Below are positions 28,618 through 39,453 of a DNA stretch of 64,000 nucleotides, one piece after another; position 1 is the first letter of the stretch, and each line of letters begins with the position of its first letter. A program made the translations under genes and the position numbers. The stretch is from Bradyrhizobium sp. U87765 SZCCT0048 (GTDB lineage Bacteria > Pseudomonadota > Alphaproteobacteria > Rhizobiales > Xanthobacteraceae): the NCBI RefSeq assembly GCF_018131225.1, contig NZ_JAFCMM010000003.1, forward strand, positions 756,001 to 820,000. The letters are read 5' to 3'. Under the pieces are notes generated by a model. The model was not told the DNA's origin and ran no database searches. It saw nothing but the letters and a program-made list of their open reading frames with translations.

Positions 28618-29435
28618 CGTCCTGGCTGACGGTGCACCGCGGCGACGCGCCGCTGATCGTTTCGTTTCCGCATACCGGCACCGAGATTCCGGCCGAATAC
28701 GACAGCCGCCTGGTCTCGCCCTGGCTGGCGCGCAAGGACGCCGACTGGTGGATCGAGCGGCTCTATGACTTCGCAGCCGGCCTCGGCGCCACCACGGTGC
28801 ACACCGCGATCTCGCGCACCGTGATCGACGTCAACCGCAACCCGACCGGCGTCTCGCTGTATCCGGGACAGGCGACGACCGAGCTGTGCCCGACCACGAC
28901 CTTCGACGGCGAGCCGCTGTACAAGGCCGGCGCCGAGCTCGATCCGGCGGAAGTGCCGGAGCGCCGCGCGCGCTACTTCGATCCCTATCATGCCGCGCTG
29001 CAGGACGAGATCACACGGCTGCGCCAGATTCATCCGACCGTGGTGCTCTACGACTGCCATTCGATCCGCTCGCTCATCCCGCGGCTGTTCGACGGCGAAC
29101 TGCCGAACTTCAACATCGGCACCAATTCCGGCGCGAGCTGCGATCCGGCGCTGACCGCCGCGATCGAGGCCGACTGCGCGGCGACCAGCTTCAGCCGCGT
29201 CACCAACGGCCGCTTCACCGGCGGCTGGATTACCCGCGGCCACAGCGATCCGAAGAACGGCGTGCACACTGTCCAGATGGAGCTCGCCTGCCGCGGCTAC
29301 ATGCCGGAGACGCTCGGCCCGGTCGGCGAGGGCGAATGGCCCACCGCCTATGATCCGGCCTACGCGCGGCCGATGCGCGACGCGCTCACCGCCATCCTGA
29401 ATTCCTGCCTGCGCTTCGCGCAGCAGGCGACCTGA
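28614..29435 (+). CDS. hutG: N-formylglutamate deformylase
   Basis: A 273-residue enzyme that hydrolyses N-formyl-L-glutamate to glutamate and formate, the last step of the HutF route. Family segments include VSFPHTGTEIP near the N-terminus, ISRTVIDVNRNPTG, and VVLYDCHSIRS, with TRGHSDP in the C-terminal part. The ATG overlaps the hutI stop (ATGA) and has GGAGGGG before it. It belongs to the amidohydrolase (FGase) type and not to the ureohydrolase-type HutG used for formiminoglutamate. Confidence 0.94.
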   Translation: MTSWLTVHRGDAPLIVSFPHTGTEIPAEYDSRLVSPWLARKDADWWIERLYDFAAGLGATTVHTAISRTVIDVNRNPTGVSLYPGQATTELCPTTTFDGEPLYKAGAELDPAEVPERRARYFDPYHAALQDEITRLRQIHPTVVLYDCHSIRSLIPRLFDGELPNFNIGTNSGASCDPALTAAIEADCAATSFSRVTNGRFTGGWITRGHSDPKNGVHTVQMELACRGYMPETLGPVGEGEWPTAYDPAYARPMRDALTAILNSCLRFAQQAT

Positions 29436-29458
29436 TCGTTTTCACTGAGGAGACCCCT

Positions 29459-31122
<1,664 letters not shown>

Positions 31123-31123
<1 letters not shown>

Positions 31124-31704
31124 TGCGCATTCTGCGCGCCGCCTCCTATCGGCGGATGCCCTGGAAGAACGGCGGCGGCGAGACCATCGAGATGGTGGTC
31201 TCGCCCGCCGGGGCGTCGTTCGACAACTTCGACTGGCGCCTCAGCATGGCCCATGTCGGCGCGCCCGGCCCGTTCTCGCTGTTCCCTGACATCGACCGCA
31301 CCTTGAGCGTGATCGCCGGCCACGGCCTGACGCTCAAGCTGCCCGAGCGGACGCCGACCACCCTCAACCGCTGCTCGGCGCCGTTCGCGTTTCCCGGTGA
31401 CGTCGCCGTCGACAGCACGCTGGTCGACGGGGCGATCGACGACCTCAACGTCATGACCCGCCGCAGCCGCTGCCGCCATCGCGTGGCACGGCATGGCCTC
31501 ACCTCGTCGACGCGGCTTGCGCTGAGCGGCGAGATCGGCGTGCTCGTCGCGATCGGCGGCGGCGTCGAGATCGTGGCCGGCTCCGATCTCATCATGCTCG
31601 GTCCCAAGGACGCACTGGTGCTGGAAGCCGACGACGCCACCGCCCTCACGGCCACGCCGCAGGGCACGGCCGACCTGTTCGTGGTCGAAATCGCGTTCGG
31701 GTGA
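31123..31704 (+). CDS. hutD: HutD/Ves-family protein
   Basis: A 193-residue cupin-fold protein of the HutD/Ves family, with the signature YRRMPWKNGGGETIEM near the N-terminus, FDWRLSMAHVGAPGPFSLFPDIDRTLSVI and LALSGEIGVLVAIGGGVEI. HutD is found with hut genes in many proteobacteria and in Pseudomonas fluorescens is proposed to limit hut expression by binding formylglutamate. It overlaps the hutU stop by one base and is the last gene of the operon. Confidence 0.92.
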
Positions 31705-31742
31705 TCGGCTGGCGGGTTGATTTCCGGCACTGGCCACACCCA

Positions 31743-31840
31743 ATGCGTCGTTGCCGGACTGGATCCGGCAACCTCGCTTAGGGACGTAGTTCCCTCCTTA
31801 TCGGGGTGGCCGGGACAAGCCCGGCCACGACGGAGTTAAA
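31743..31840. repeat. Extragenic palindrome between hutD and the FAD dehydrogenase
   Basis: Two hairpins, GTTGCCGGACTGGATCCGGCAAC near 31750-31772 and TGGCCGGGACAAGCCCGGCCA near 31807-31827, lie between convergent genes. They belong to the same family as the element in the nrd operon and may end transcription from both sides. Confidence 0.75.
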
Positions 31841-31871
31841 GACAGTAAGCGCGCTTTTCGATGAGCCCGCC

Positions 31872-33275
31872 TTACAAAATCTTCCCGGGATTCAGCAATC
31901 CCTGCGGGTCGAACGCATCCTTCAGCCGCTGCATCGCGTCGATCTCCGACGCCGAACGCATACGGCGCAGCGCCGTGCGCTTGATGGCGCCGATGCCATG
32001 CTCGGCGCTGACGGTGCCGCCAAGGTCGAGCGCGACGGCCTCGATCGCTTCCGTCACCTCGCCCCAGCGCGCCTTGAAGGCCTCGCCGGCCATGTCCACC
32101 GGGGGCAGCACGTTGAAATGGATATTGCCGTCGCCGACATGGCCGAACGGCACGGGACGACAGCCCGGGACGACGGCCTCCACCGCCTGCATCGCCGCCG
32201 TGACGAACGCACCGATCGCGGACACCGGCACCGCCGAATCGCTCTTCAGGCTGCCCGGCGTTTCGATCATGGCGTGGGCGATGCCCTCGCGCAGGGTCCA
32301 CAGCGCCTGGCGCTGGGCTTCTGATGCCGCGACCGTGCCGTCGATCACGACGCCATCCTCGATCGCGCTCGTGAACAGCTCCTCGACCGCGCGCGGCAGG
32401 TCGAAATAGGGGCTGGCGCTATCCGCTTCCAGCAGCACCGCCCACGGCGTGATGGTCGGGAACGGCTCGCGCGCACGGCCGACATGGCCGAAATGCAGGT
32501 CGAGCCCGGCACGCGGCAGCACCTCGAAGGCACTGATCGCTTCGCCAAGCGCGGTCCGCGCCCGCACGAACAGATCGAGCACCGCATCGAGCGTCTGCAG
32601 GCCGAGACAGGCGGTGGCGCGCACCGCCGGTGCCGGCCGCAGCTTGAGCGCCGCTGCGGTGATCAGGCCGAGCGTGCCCTCGCTGCCGAGAAAGATCTGG
32701 CGCAGGTCGTAGCCGGCGTTGTTCTTGCGCAGCGGCGACAGCTGGCTGAGCACATCGCCATTCGCCAGCACGACCTCGAGCCCGAGCACCTGCTCACGCG
32801 CCATGCCATAGCGCAGCACATTGTTGCCGCCGGCATTGGTCGCAAGATTGCCGCCGATCTGGCTGGACAGGCCGCCATGATCGAGGCCGAGCAGCCGGCC
32901 GGCGCTCACCGCCGCCTCGCGCGCCTCATGCAGGGTGCAGCCGGCTTCCACCACCATGATATCGCCGGTGGTGTCGAGTGTGCGGATCGCGCGCATGCGC
33001 TCGAACGAGATCACCACCGCGGGGCGGTCGGCCGCAGGCGCGGCGCCGCCGGCAAGGCCGGTGCCGCCGCCGCGCGGCGTCAGCGCGACGCCGGCATCCA
33101 TGCAGGCCCGCACCAGGGCGGCGACTTCCGCCGTCGTGCGCGGCCGCACCACGGCGATGAGCGGTCCGTCGGTATGCAGGGCGAAGTCGCCGCGATAGCC
33201 GGCGAGATCGCCGGCCTGATCGAGCACGCCGTCGTCTCCGACCAGCGCCCGCAGCGTGGCCGGCAACGCCGTCAT
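31872..33275 (-). CDS. FAD-linked D-2-hydroxyacid dehydrogenase (GlcD/D2HGDH family)
   Basis: A 467-residue flavoprotein. The N-terminal FAD_binding_4 domain has LTPRGGGTGLAGGAAP, LGLDHGGLSSQIGGNLATNAGG and LRKNNAGYDLRQIFLGSEGTLGLIT. The C-terminal FAD-oxidase domain has PFGHVGDGNIHFNV and SAEHGIGAIKR. Such enzymes oxidise D-2-hydroxyacids (lactate, glycolate, 2-hydroxyglutarate) to 2-oxoacids. It is the last gene of the hutH operon and directly follows a HisC-like aminotransferase, so a hydroxyacid-oxoacid-amino acid chain such as imidazole-lactate to histidine is plausible but unproved. The ATG at 33275 overlaps the aminotransferase stop by one base; a GTG at 33278 is an alternative. Confidence 0.85.
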   Translation of the reverse strand: MTALPATLRALVGDDGVLDQAGDLAGYRGDFALHTDGPLIAVVRPRTTAEVAALVRACMDAGVALTPRGGGTGLAGGAAPAADRPAVVISFERMRAIRTLDTTGDIMVVEAGCTLHEAREAAVSAGRLLGLDHGGLSSQIGGNLATNAGGNNVLRYGMAREQVLGLEVVLANGDVLSQLSPLRKNNAGYDLRQIFLGSEGTLGLITAAALKLRPAPAVRATACLGLQTLDAVLDLFVRARTALGEAISAFEVLPRAGLDLHFGHVGRAREPFPTITPWAVLLEADSASPYFDLPRAVEELFTSAIEDGVVIDGTVAASEAQRQALWTLREGIAHAMIETPGSLKSDSAVPVSAIGAFVTAAMQAVEAVVPGCRPVPFGHVGDGNIHFNVLPPVDMAGEAFKARWGEVTEAIEAVALDLGGTVSAEHGIGAIKRTALRRMRSASEIDAMQRLKDAFDPQGLLNPGKIL

Positions 33276-34384
33276 CACGCGCCCATCACGCTGCGGATAG
33301 CCGCGAGGAACGCGTCGGTGTCCTGACGCGTGCCGACGGTGATGCGCAGCGCACCCGGCGTCTGCGGCCAGGGGAACGGCAGCACGAAGATGTTCTTCGC
33401 GCGCAGGCCCTGCGCGATCTCTGCCGCCGGCCGCGGCGTCACCACGGTGACGAAATTGGCCGCGCTCGGCAGTGGCTGGAAGCCAAGCGCCGACAGCCCC
33501 TGCGCGAGACGGCCGCGCTCCGCGGCGGTGTGATCGAGCAGCTCCGCGAGATGGCCACCTTCATCAAGCGCCGCGCGGGCGGCGGCGAGCGCCACCGCGT
33601 TGACGCTGAAGTTGATGCGGATCTTGCGATAGGCATCCGCCAGCTCGCGTGAGCTGGTGATGCCGTAGCCGACGCGGGCGCCCGCAAGGCCATAGGCCTT
33701 GGAGAAGCTGCGTGTCGCGATCCACGGGCCGCGCCGGCGCGCCAGCAGCGGCAGGCTCTCGGGACCGCCGGCGTGGCGGCCGAACTCGTAGTAGGCCTCG
33801 TCGAAATGCAGCAGCAGATGCTCCGGCAGCTCGCGCACGAGCAGCTCGATATCCGCCATGCCGAGCAGGCCGCCGGTCGGGTTGTGCGGCGTGGCGACGA
33901 ACACCAGCCGCGTCTGCGGCGTCACCGCCTTCAGCGTCGCCTCGATATCGACGACGCCGTCCTTGCGCACCGCGACGCCCACATGGGTGGCGCCGCGCAT
34001 GGTGATGGTCTTGGCGTAGGTCGGAAAGCCCGGCACCGGCGCCACCGCTTCGTCGCCCTGGTCGAGCGAGATGTCGGCGCTGGCATAAAGCAGCTCGTTG
34101 GTGCCCGAGCCGATGACGATGTGGTCCGGCGCGGCGCCCGTGCGGCGCGCCAGCTCCGCGATCAGTTCGCTGCCGTCATGGTCGGGGTAGCGGTTGAGCC
34201 CGGCGGCGGCGCGCTGCATCGCCTCGACAACGGCCGGCGCTGGCGGAAATGGCGATTCGTTAAGGTGCAGGCTGCGGACCGGCAACGCCTCGCCGAGATC
34301 CGGCGGCGTCACCTGGGGCGGCACGGTTTCCAGCCGCTGGATGCGCGGCGTGACGACGGTTTCGATCTTTGCCGCGTCAGCCAT
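33275..34384 (-). CDS. HisC-like class I/II aminotransferase
   Basis: A 369-residue PLP enzyme resembling histidinol-phosphate aminotransferase. It begins with the substrate segment RSLHLNESPFPPAPAV, has IVIGSGTNELLY for the cofactor phosphate, TPHNPTGG, FDEAYYEF, and the Schiff-base Lys in TRSFSKAYGLAGARVGYG. In a histidine-catabolic operon it is unlikely to be the biosynthetic HisC; transamination between histidine and imidazolepyruvate (or aromatic pairs) is more likely. Start at 34384 (MADAAKI) overlaps the CMD gene by 8 bases. Confidence 0.82.
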   Translation of the reverse strand: MADAAKIETVVTPRIQRLETVPPQVTPPDLGEALPVRSLHLNESPFPPAPAVVEAMQRAAAGLNRYPDHDGSELIAELARRTGAAPDHIVIGSGTNELLYASADISLDQGDEAVAPVPGFPTYAKTITMRGATHVGVAVRKDGVVDIEATLKAVTPQTRLVFVATPHNPTGGLLGMADIELLVRELPEHLLLHFDEAYYEFGRHAGGPESLPLLARRRGPWIATRSFSKAYGLAGARVGYGITSSRELADAYRKIRINFSVNAVALAAARAALDEGGHLAELLDHTAAERGRLAQGLSALGFQPLPSAANFVTVVTPRPAAEIAQGLRAKNIFVLPFPWPQTPGALRITVGTRQDTDAFLAAIRSVMGA

Positions 34385-34985
34385 GGGACCAGTCGTCCGG
34401 ATTGTTGGAGTTGCCCGGCGACAGGCCGAGGATATCGCCATCGGTGGTGACGCCGAGGCCGAGCACCGTGCGGTTGGCATAGTTGAAGTAAGCCACCACC
34501 TGATTGACCTCGAGGATGCGGCCATCGTCGAAGCCCGCCGCCCGCATCGCCTCGAGCCGCGCGCGCAGCTCGTCGTGTGCCTGCGGCTTCAGCGTCAGCG
34601 CTTCGGCATAGCGCAGCGCAGCACCTTCGACCGGCGTGAGCACGTCGGTGAAGACGCCGCTCTGCAGCGCGCGGCGGATCGCCGCGGCGCGGTCGTCGTC
34701 GTTCAGCAACCGCCGCAGGCCGGCGAAGTGATGGTCGACGCAGTAGGCGCAGGCATTGAGCGAGCTGACATAGACGCCAAGCGTTTCCAGGAACCACTTC
34801 GGAATGGCATTGGAGGCATGGTGCAGCACGTATTTGTAGAGGGCCATGTGGCCCTCCATGCTGTGCGGGCGCAGGCTGTGCGCCAGCATGATGTTGTCGA
34901 CGTTGTCGTCGGGCCCCTTGATCCGGTCATACAGCGTCCGCAGACGCCCCTCGGACTCGGGGTAGGGAATGTGCGAGATCCACAT
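34377..34985 (-). CDS. Carboxymuconolactone decarboxylase/AhpD-like protein
   Basis: A 202-residue peroxidase-related protein of the AhpD/CMD fold. The redox pair is in LNACAYCVDHHFAGLRRLL (CxxC followed by the His motif). The N-terminus WISHIPYPESEGRLRTLYDRI is typical of the group annotated as uncharacterised peroxidase-related enzymes. It probably reduces a peroxide or acts on a small ring compound. The start at 34985 avoids a longer frame that is antisense-like. It lies between hutH (25 bases) and the HisC-like gene (overlap). Confidence 0.78.
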   Translation of the reverse strand: MWISHIPYPESEGRLRTLYDRIKGPDDNVDNIMLAHSLRPHSMEGHMALYKYVLHHASNAIPKWFLETLGVYVSSLNACAYCVDHHFAGLRRLLNDDDRAAAIRRALQSGVFTDVLTPVEGAALRYAEALTLKPQAHDELRARLEAMRAAGFDDGRILEVNQVVAYFNYANRTVLGLGVTTDGDILGLSPGNSNNPDDWSHG

Positions 34986-35010
34986 CGGGTGCCGTGTCCT
35001 TGTGCTTACC

Positions 35011-36564
35011 TCAGGCGACGTCGTCGAACATCGTGGCGCCGGCAATGTCACCGAGCGCGCCATCGCCGAGCATGCGCTTGGCGGCGGCAATGTCCGGAGC
35101 GAGGTAGCGGTCCTGGTCGAGCCGGGCGACCTCGACGCGCAGGCGCTTGACGGCCTCCGCGAGCGGCGCCGCCGGCGTCAACGGCCGGTGGAATTCGACG
35201 CCCTGGGAGGCGGCGAGCCATTCCAGCGCCAGAATCGCGACGAGATTGTCGTTCATCTGGGCGAGGCGATAGGCGCCATGGCAGGCCATCGAGACGTGGT
35301 CTTCCTGGTTGGCCGAAGTCGGGATCGAATCGACCGAGGCCGGATGCGCCAGCATCTTGTTCTCGCTGGTCAGCGCCGCGGCGGTGACCTGCGCGATCAT
35401 GAAGCCGGAGTTGAGGCCCGAGTTCTCGATCAGGAACGCCGGCAGGCCCGACAGCGAGGAATCGACCAGCATCGCCTGGCGGCGCTCGGACAGCGAGCCG
35501 ATCTCGCAGATCGCCAGCGCGATGATATCGGCGGCGAAGGCCACCGGCTCGGCGTGGAAGTTGCCGCCGGACAGCACGTCGCGCTCCGCCGGGAACACCA
35601 GCGGATTGTCGCTGACCGCGTTGGCCTCGATCGCCAGCACACTCGCGGCATAGCGCAGGTTGTCGAGGCAGGCGCCCATCACTTGCGGCTGGCAGCGCAT
35701 GCAGTAGGGGTCCTGCACCTTGAGCGTGGCGCGATGCGCCTCGCGGATCGGGCTGGCATCGATCAGGCGGCGATAGATCGCCGCGACGTCCTGCTGGCCG
35801 CGATGGCGGCGCACCGCCTGGATGCGGGCATCGAACGGCGTGTCGTTGCCACGGCAGGCCTCCAGCGCGAGCGAACCGGTGACGAGGCCGGCACGCAACG
35901 CGTCCTCCGCAGCAAACAGGCCGGACAGCGCCAGCGCGGTCGACACCTGCGTGCCGTTGATCAGCGCAACGCCTTCCTTCGGCCCGAAGGTCATCGGCGA
36001 CAGGCCGGCATGGCGCAGGCCTTCGGCGGCCGGCATCACCTTGCCCTGGACGCGCACATCGCCCATGCCCATCAGGGCAGAGGCCATGTGCGACAGCGGC
36101 GCGAGATCGCCGGACGCCCCGACCGAGCCCTTGGCGGGAATGCAGGGATAGACGCCGGCATTGGCGAGCGCCAGCAGCGCTTCTATCACCTGCCAGCGCA
36201 CGCCGGAATGGCCCTGCGCCAGCGCGGTGGCCTTCATGACCAGGATGAGGCGCACCAGATCGTCGCTCAGCAGCTCGCCGGTACCGGCGCTGTGAGAGAA
36301 GATCAGGTTCTGCTGCAGCTTCTCGAGCTGGTCGTTCTCGATGCGCACCGCGGCGAGCTTGCCGAAGCCGGTGTTGACGGCATAGATCGGCCGCCCGGTG
36401 CCGATGAGCTCGAGGATCGTTGCGTGACAGGCGTCCACCACGGCGCGAGCGCCGTCGGCGAGATGCACGGTCGGCGCCTCGCGCAGGATGCGCCGCCAGG
36501 TGGAAAGCGAAACCTGCCCCGGCTCGATGGTCACGTCATTGGCGACGTTCGTCTGCTTGGTCAT
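35011..36564 (-). CDS. hutH: Histidine ammonia-lyase
   Basis: A 517-residue lyase that removes ammonia from L-histidine to give urocanate. The MIO cofactor comes from Ala150-Ser151-Gly152 in KGSVGASGDLAPLSHM. Active-site segments of true histidases are kept: YAVNTGFG, FSHSAGTG, ALINGTQVSTA, VQDPYCMRCQPQVMG, SGGNFHAEP and SANQEDHVSM. So histidine, and not phenylalanine or tyrosine, is the expected substrate. It is not in the hutIGUD operon; it lies 13 bases after a TrpXYZ-like ATPase gene in the operon next to the IclR regulator. Confidence 0.95.
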   Translation of the reverse strand: MTKQTNVANDVTIEPGQVSLSTWRRILREAPTVHLADGARAVVDACHATILELIGTGRPIYAVNTGFGKLAAVRIENDQLEKLQQNLIFSHSAGTGELLSDDLVRLILVMKATALAQGHSGVRWQVIEALLALANAGVYPCIPAKGSVGASGDLAPLSHMASALMGMGDVRVQGKVMPAAEGLRHAGLSPMTFGPKEGVALINGTQVSTALALSGLFAAEDALRAGLVTGSLALEACRGNDTPFDARIQAVRRHRGQQDVAAIYRRLIDASPIREAHRATLKVQDPYCMRCQPQVMGACLDNLRYAASVLAIEANAVSDNPLVFPAERDVLSGGNFHAEPVAFAADIIALAICEIGSLSERRQAMLVDSSLSGLPAFLIENSGLNSGFMIAQVTAAALTSENKMLAHPASVDSIPTSANQEDHVSMACHGAYRLAQMNDNLVAILALEWLAASQGVEFHRPLTPAAPLAEAVKRLRVEVARLDQDRYLAPDIAAAKRMLGDGALGDIAGATMFDDVA

Positions 36565-36577
36565 TGTGTTTTTCCGA

Positions 36578-37372
36578 TCAGCCCAACAACAGCGCGTCGT
36601 CCGAGAGCTCCTCGCCCTGGTCGCGCTTGAACAATGCCAGCAGATCGGAGACCTGCATGGCGGCTCGCTTGTCGCCTTCCGCATCGAAGATGATGCGGCC
36701 GCGGTGGAACATGACGGTGCGGTCGCCATAATGCAGCGCCTGCGCCATCGAGTGGGTGACCATCACCGAGGTCAGCTTGAGCTGGGCGACGATGTCGCGC
36801 GTCAGCTCCATCACGAACTCGGCCGTCTTGGGGTCGAGCGCGGCGGTGTGCTCGTCGAGCAGCAGCACCCGCGTTTCGCCGGTCGTTGCCATCAGCAGGC
36901 TGACGGCCTGGCGCTGGCCGCCCGAGAGCAGGCCGACCTTGTCGTTGAGGCGGTTCTCGAGGCCGAGCTTGAGCAGCTTGAGGCGTTCGGCTGCGTGCTC
37001 GCGAATGCCCTTGTCGATGGCAAAGCGGAAGCCGCGCGGCTGGGTGCGGCCGTGGGCCAGCGCGAAGTTCTCGAGGATCGTGAGATCCTCGCAGGTGCCC
37101 ATCTTGGGATCCTGGAACACGCGCGAGATCAGCCGCGAGCGCTGATGGATCGGCCAGTTAGTGACATTCTGGCCATCGACCATCACCTTGCCGCAGTCGG
37201 GCTTGACGAGGCCGGCGATGACGTTGAGCGCGGTCGACTTGCCGGCGCCGTTGGTGCCGATGATGGTGAGGAACTGGCTCTGCGGCACGACAAGGTCGAG
37301 CTGGCGGATCGCCGGAGCTTCGAGCGGCGTGCCCTTGTTGAAGGTGACGCGGACGTCGCTGATATCGATCAT
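36578..37372 (-). CDS. ABC transporter ATPase (TrpZ-like)
   Basis: A 264-residue ATPase. Walker A is GTNGAGKST, the signature LLSGGQRQAVSLLMAT, and Walker B LLLDEHTAALDPKTAE; the EHTAALDP form is typical of systems that pair with the ABC_sub_bind proteins. It overlaps the permease by four bases (ATGA) and is followed closely by hutH, so the importer probably serves histidine or a related imidazole compound. The relatives TrpXYZ carry tryptophan, so aromatic amino acids are the alternative. Confidence 0.88.
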   Translation of the reverse strand: MIDISDVRVTFNKGTPLEAPAIRQLDLVVPQSQFLTIIGTNGAGKSTALNVIAGLVKPDCGKVMVDGQNVTNWPIHQRSRLISRVFQDPKMGTCEDLTILENFALAHGRTQPRGFRFAIDKGIREHAAERLKLLKLGLENRLNDKVGLLSGGQRQAVSLLMATTGETRVLLLDEHTAALDPKTAEFVMELTRDIVAQLKLTSVMVTHSMAQALHYGDRTVMFHRGRIIFDAEGDKRAAMQVSDLLALFKRDQGEELSDDALLLG

Positions 37373-38271
37373 GACGACTTCCTCTTCAGGAGCTTGCCCA
37401 TGCCCGAGCGGGACGACTGGCCGACCAGGGTGACGACCACGAGGACCGCGGTCACGAGCTGGACGTCGGACGCCTTGAGGCCGAGGAAATCGGCATTGAG
37501 CGAGAATGCGACGGCGAAACGGTACAGCATCGCGCCGAACAGGCACGCCAGCGTCGCCTGCGCAATGGTGCGCACCGGCAGGATCGACATGCCGACAATC
37601 ACCGCGGCGAGCCCGATGATGATGACGCCGATGCCCATGTAGGCGTCTGCGGCGCCGAAGCTCTGGGCGAACATCGCGCCCGCGAGCGCGGTCAGCGCGT
37701 TCGCCATGCCGAGACCGAGCAGCTTCATGCGGCCGACGTTGACGCCGTTGGCGGCGGCCATGGCAGGGTTGGCGCCGGCGGCGCGCATATTCATGCCGAG
37801 ACCGGTGTGCAGGAACAGGTCGAGCAGCACCTTGATCACCAGAATGATGACCGCGAGCAGGATCGGGCTCAGGATGTAGGCGGGAATGCCCCAGCCCTGC
37901 ACCGCCGAGAAGATGGTGTGCGCGCCGAGCAGCGGCTTGTTCGGGCCACCCATGATGCGCAGGTTGATGGAGTACAGCGAGATCGAGACCAGGATGCCGG
38001 AAAGAATGTGCAGGATATTGAACCGCACATTGAGGAACGCAGTCACGAAGCCCGCACCGAAACCGGCGACCGCCGCGACCAGCGTCGCCGGCCAGGGATT
38101 CCAGCCGAAGTTCGCGATCAGGATCGCCGCCACCGCGGCGCCGAGAGGAAAGCTGCCTTCGACGGTGAGATCCGGGAAGTCGAGAATGCGGAAGGTGATG
38201 AATGCTCCGAGGGCGACGAGGCCGAAGATCAGGCCGACCTCGACAGTCCCGAGAAGTTCGTAGAGCGACAT
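37369..38271 (-). CDS. ABC transporter permease (TrpY/LivH-like)
   Basis: A 300-residue inner membrane protein with about eight spans: EVGLIFGLVALGAFITFRILDFPDLTVEGSFPLGAA at the N-terminus and a central GMNMRAAGANPAMAAANGV region. This is the permease type found with PF04392-like binding proteins. The stop overlaps the ATPase start. It is preceded by the binding-protein gene with a 91-base gap. Confidence 0.88.
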   Translation of the reverse strand: MSLYELLGTVEVGLIFGLVALGAFITFRILDFPDLTVEGSFPLGAAVAAILIANFGWNPWPATLVAAVAGFGAGFVTAFLNVRFNILHILSGILVSISLYSINLRIMGGPNKPLLGAHTIFSAVQGWGIPAYILSPILLAVIILVIKVLLDLFLHTGLGMNMRAAGANPAMAAANGVNVGRMKLLGLGMANALTALAGAMFAQSFGAADAYMGIGVIIIGLAAVIVGMSILPVRTIAQATLACLFGAMLYRFAVAFSLNADFLGLKASDVQLVTAVLVVVTLVGQSSRSGMGKLLKRKSS

Positions 38272-38362
38272 ATGATGCGATCTTTCTGGCGATATCCGCC
38301 GACAACGATGATCGGCGCGACGGCAGCGGCGACCGGCATCGGCCGGCCGCCGCGCGTCACGA

Positions 38363-39349
38363 TCAGTTCACGGTCCGGGTGGCCCGCTTCAGCACCGCTT
38401 CCGGCAGGGTGACGCCCATCGCCGCGGCAGCGCTCTTGTTCACGACCACCACGAAGTTCGGCATCTTCTGGTAGGCGATCACGGCGTCGACATCGCCGGC
38501 CTTGGCGCCTTCCAGGATCACGCCGGCCATGTGACCCGCCATGCGGCCGACCTCGATGTAGTCGAGGCCGACGGAAGCGATCGCGCCACGGTCGACGCCG
38601 CGGGTCTCGCCGGTGAACACCGGAATTTTGGTCTCCTGACCGACTTTCACCACGGTCTCGAGCGCCGCGACCACGGTGGTGTCGTTCGGCACGTAGATCG
38701 CATCGACATTGCCGACGAGCTTCTTGGTGGCGGGGATCACCTCGTTGGTGGTCGGCGCGGCCGCTTCCACCACGGTGATGCCGAGCTTTGCGCCTTCTTC
38801 ACGCAGCTTTTCCAGTGTCGCGTTGGAGCTGTCGAGGCCAGGATTGTAGATGAAGCCGAGCTTCTTGAGGTTCGGCGAGATTTCGCGGAACAAGTTGAGC
38901 TGCGCGGTCAGCGGCGGTGCGTCGGACACGCCGGTGATGTTGCCGCCGGGCGCCTTGAACTGCGGAATGAGCTTCGCCTTGATCGGATCGGTGACGGTCG
39001 CGAACACGATCGGCACGGAGCTGGTGACGCTGGCCATAGCCTGCGCGGTCGGCGTGGTGATCGCGATGATCAGGTCGGCGCCGTCACCGACGAACTTCTT
39101 GGCGATCTGCTGCTGGGTCGAGGCGTTGCCGTTCGCAGTCTGGTATTCGACCTTGATGTTGCGGCCATCCTCGAAGCCGCTTTCGGCGAGCCCCTTGAGC
39201 ACGCCGTCCTTGGTTTCAACCAGTTGCGGCACTTCGACGATCGTCGAGATCATCACCTTCTTCGGCGCTGCCGCGGCATGACCGCTGATCAACGCCGACG
39301 CCGCGCACGCCAACAGAACAGCCTGCGCCTGCAAGAAAACTCCCCTCAT
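38363..39349 (-). CDS. ABC transporter substrate-binding protein (TrpX-like, ABC_sub_bind)
   Basis: A 328-residue periplasmic protein with a signal peptide (ACAASALISGHAAA). The ABC_sub_bind pattern is clear: STIVEVPQLVETKDGVLKGLAESGFEDGRNIKVEYQTANGN, QQIAKKFVGDGADLIIAITTPTAQAM and FTGETRGVDRGAIASVGLDYIEVGRMAG. Such proteins bind tryptophan or other amino acids; with hutH in the operon, histidine or an imidazole compound is suggested. The start may be this ATG or the GTG one codon upstream. First gene of the hutH operon, divergent from the IclR gene. Confidence 0.88.
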   Translation of the reverse strand: MRGVFLQAQAVLLACAASALISGHAAAAPKKVMISTIVEVPQLVETKDGVLKGLAESGFEDGRNIKVEYQTANGNASTQQQIAKKFVGDGADLIIAITTPTAQAMASVTSSVPIVFATVTDPIKAKLIPQFKAPGGNITGVSDAPPLTAQLNLFREISPNLKKLGFIYNPGLDSSNATLEKLREEGAKLGITVVEAAAPTTNEVIPATKKLVGNVDAIYVPNDTTVVAALETVVKVGQETKIPVFTGETRGVDRGAIASVGLDYIEVGRMAGHMAGVILEGAKAGDVDAVIAYQKMPNFVVVVNKSAAAAMGVTLPEAVLKRATRTVN

Positions 39350-39432
39350 CACTCTCTCTCCCAGTCTCGGTTGAAGCTCGAAACGCTGTCCGTCGGCCCG
39401 GCAACCAACTTATCTCTTGCCAATATGTGGCA

Positions 39433-39445
39433 TTGTGTTCCACAA
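39433..39445. promoter_or_regulatory. Candidate IclR-type operator
   Basis: TTGTGTTCCACAA is a perfect 5-bp inverted repeat with a 3-base centre, inside a larger imperfect palindrome (ATATGTGG and CCACAATAT, 39423-39448). It lies 9 bases before the iclR ATG and about 85 bases before the divergent ABC gene, where an autoregulating IclR protein would bind. No binding is shown by sequence alone. Confidence 0.45.
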
Positions 39446-39453
39446 TATGAGCA

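Noticed and set aside
35011..36564. HutH as a phenylalanine/tyrosine ammonia-lyase or ergothionase
   Set aside because: The histidase-typical segments (SHSAGTG, QDPYCMRCQPQVMG, SANQEDHVSM) are all kept, so histidine is the expected substrate.
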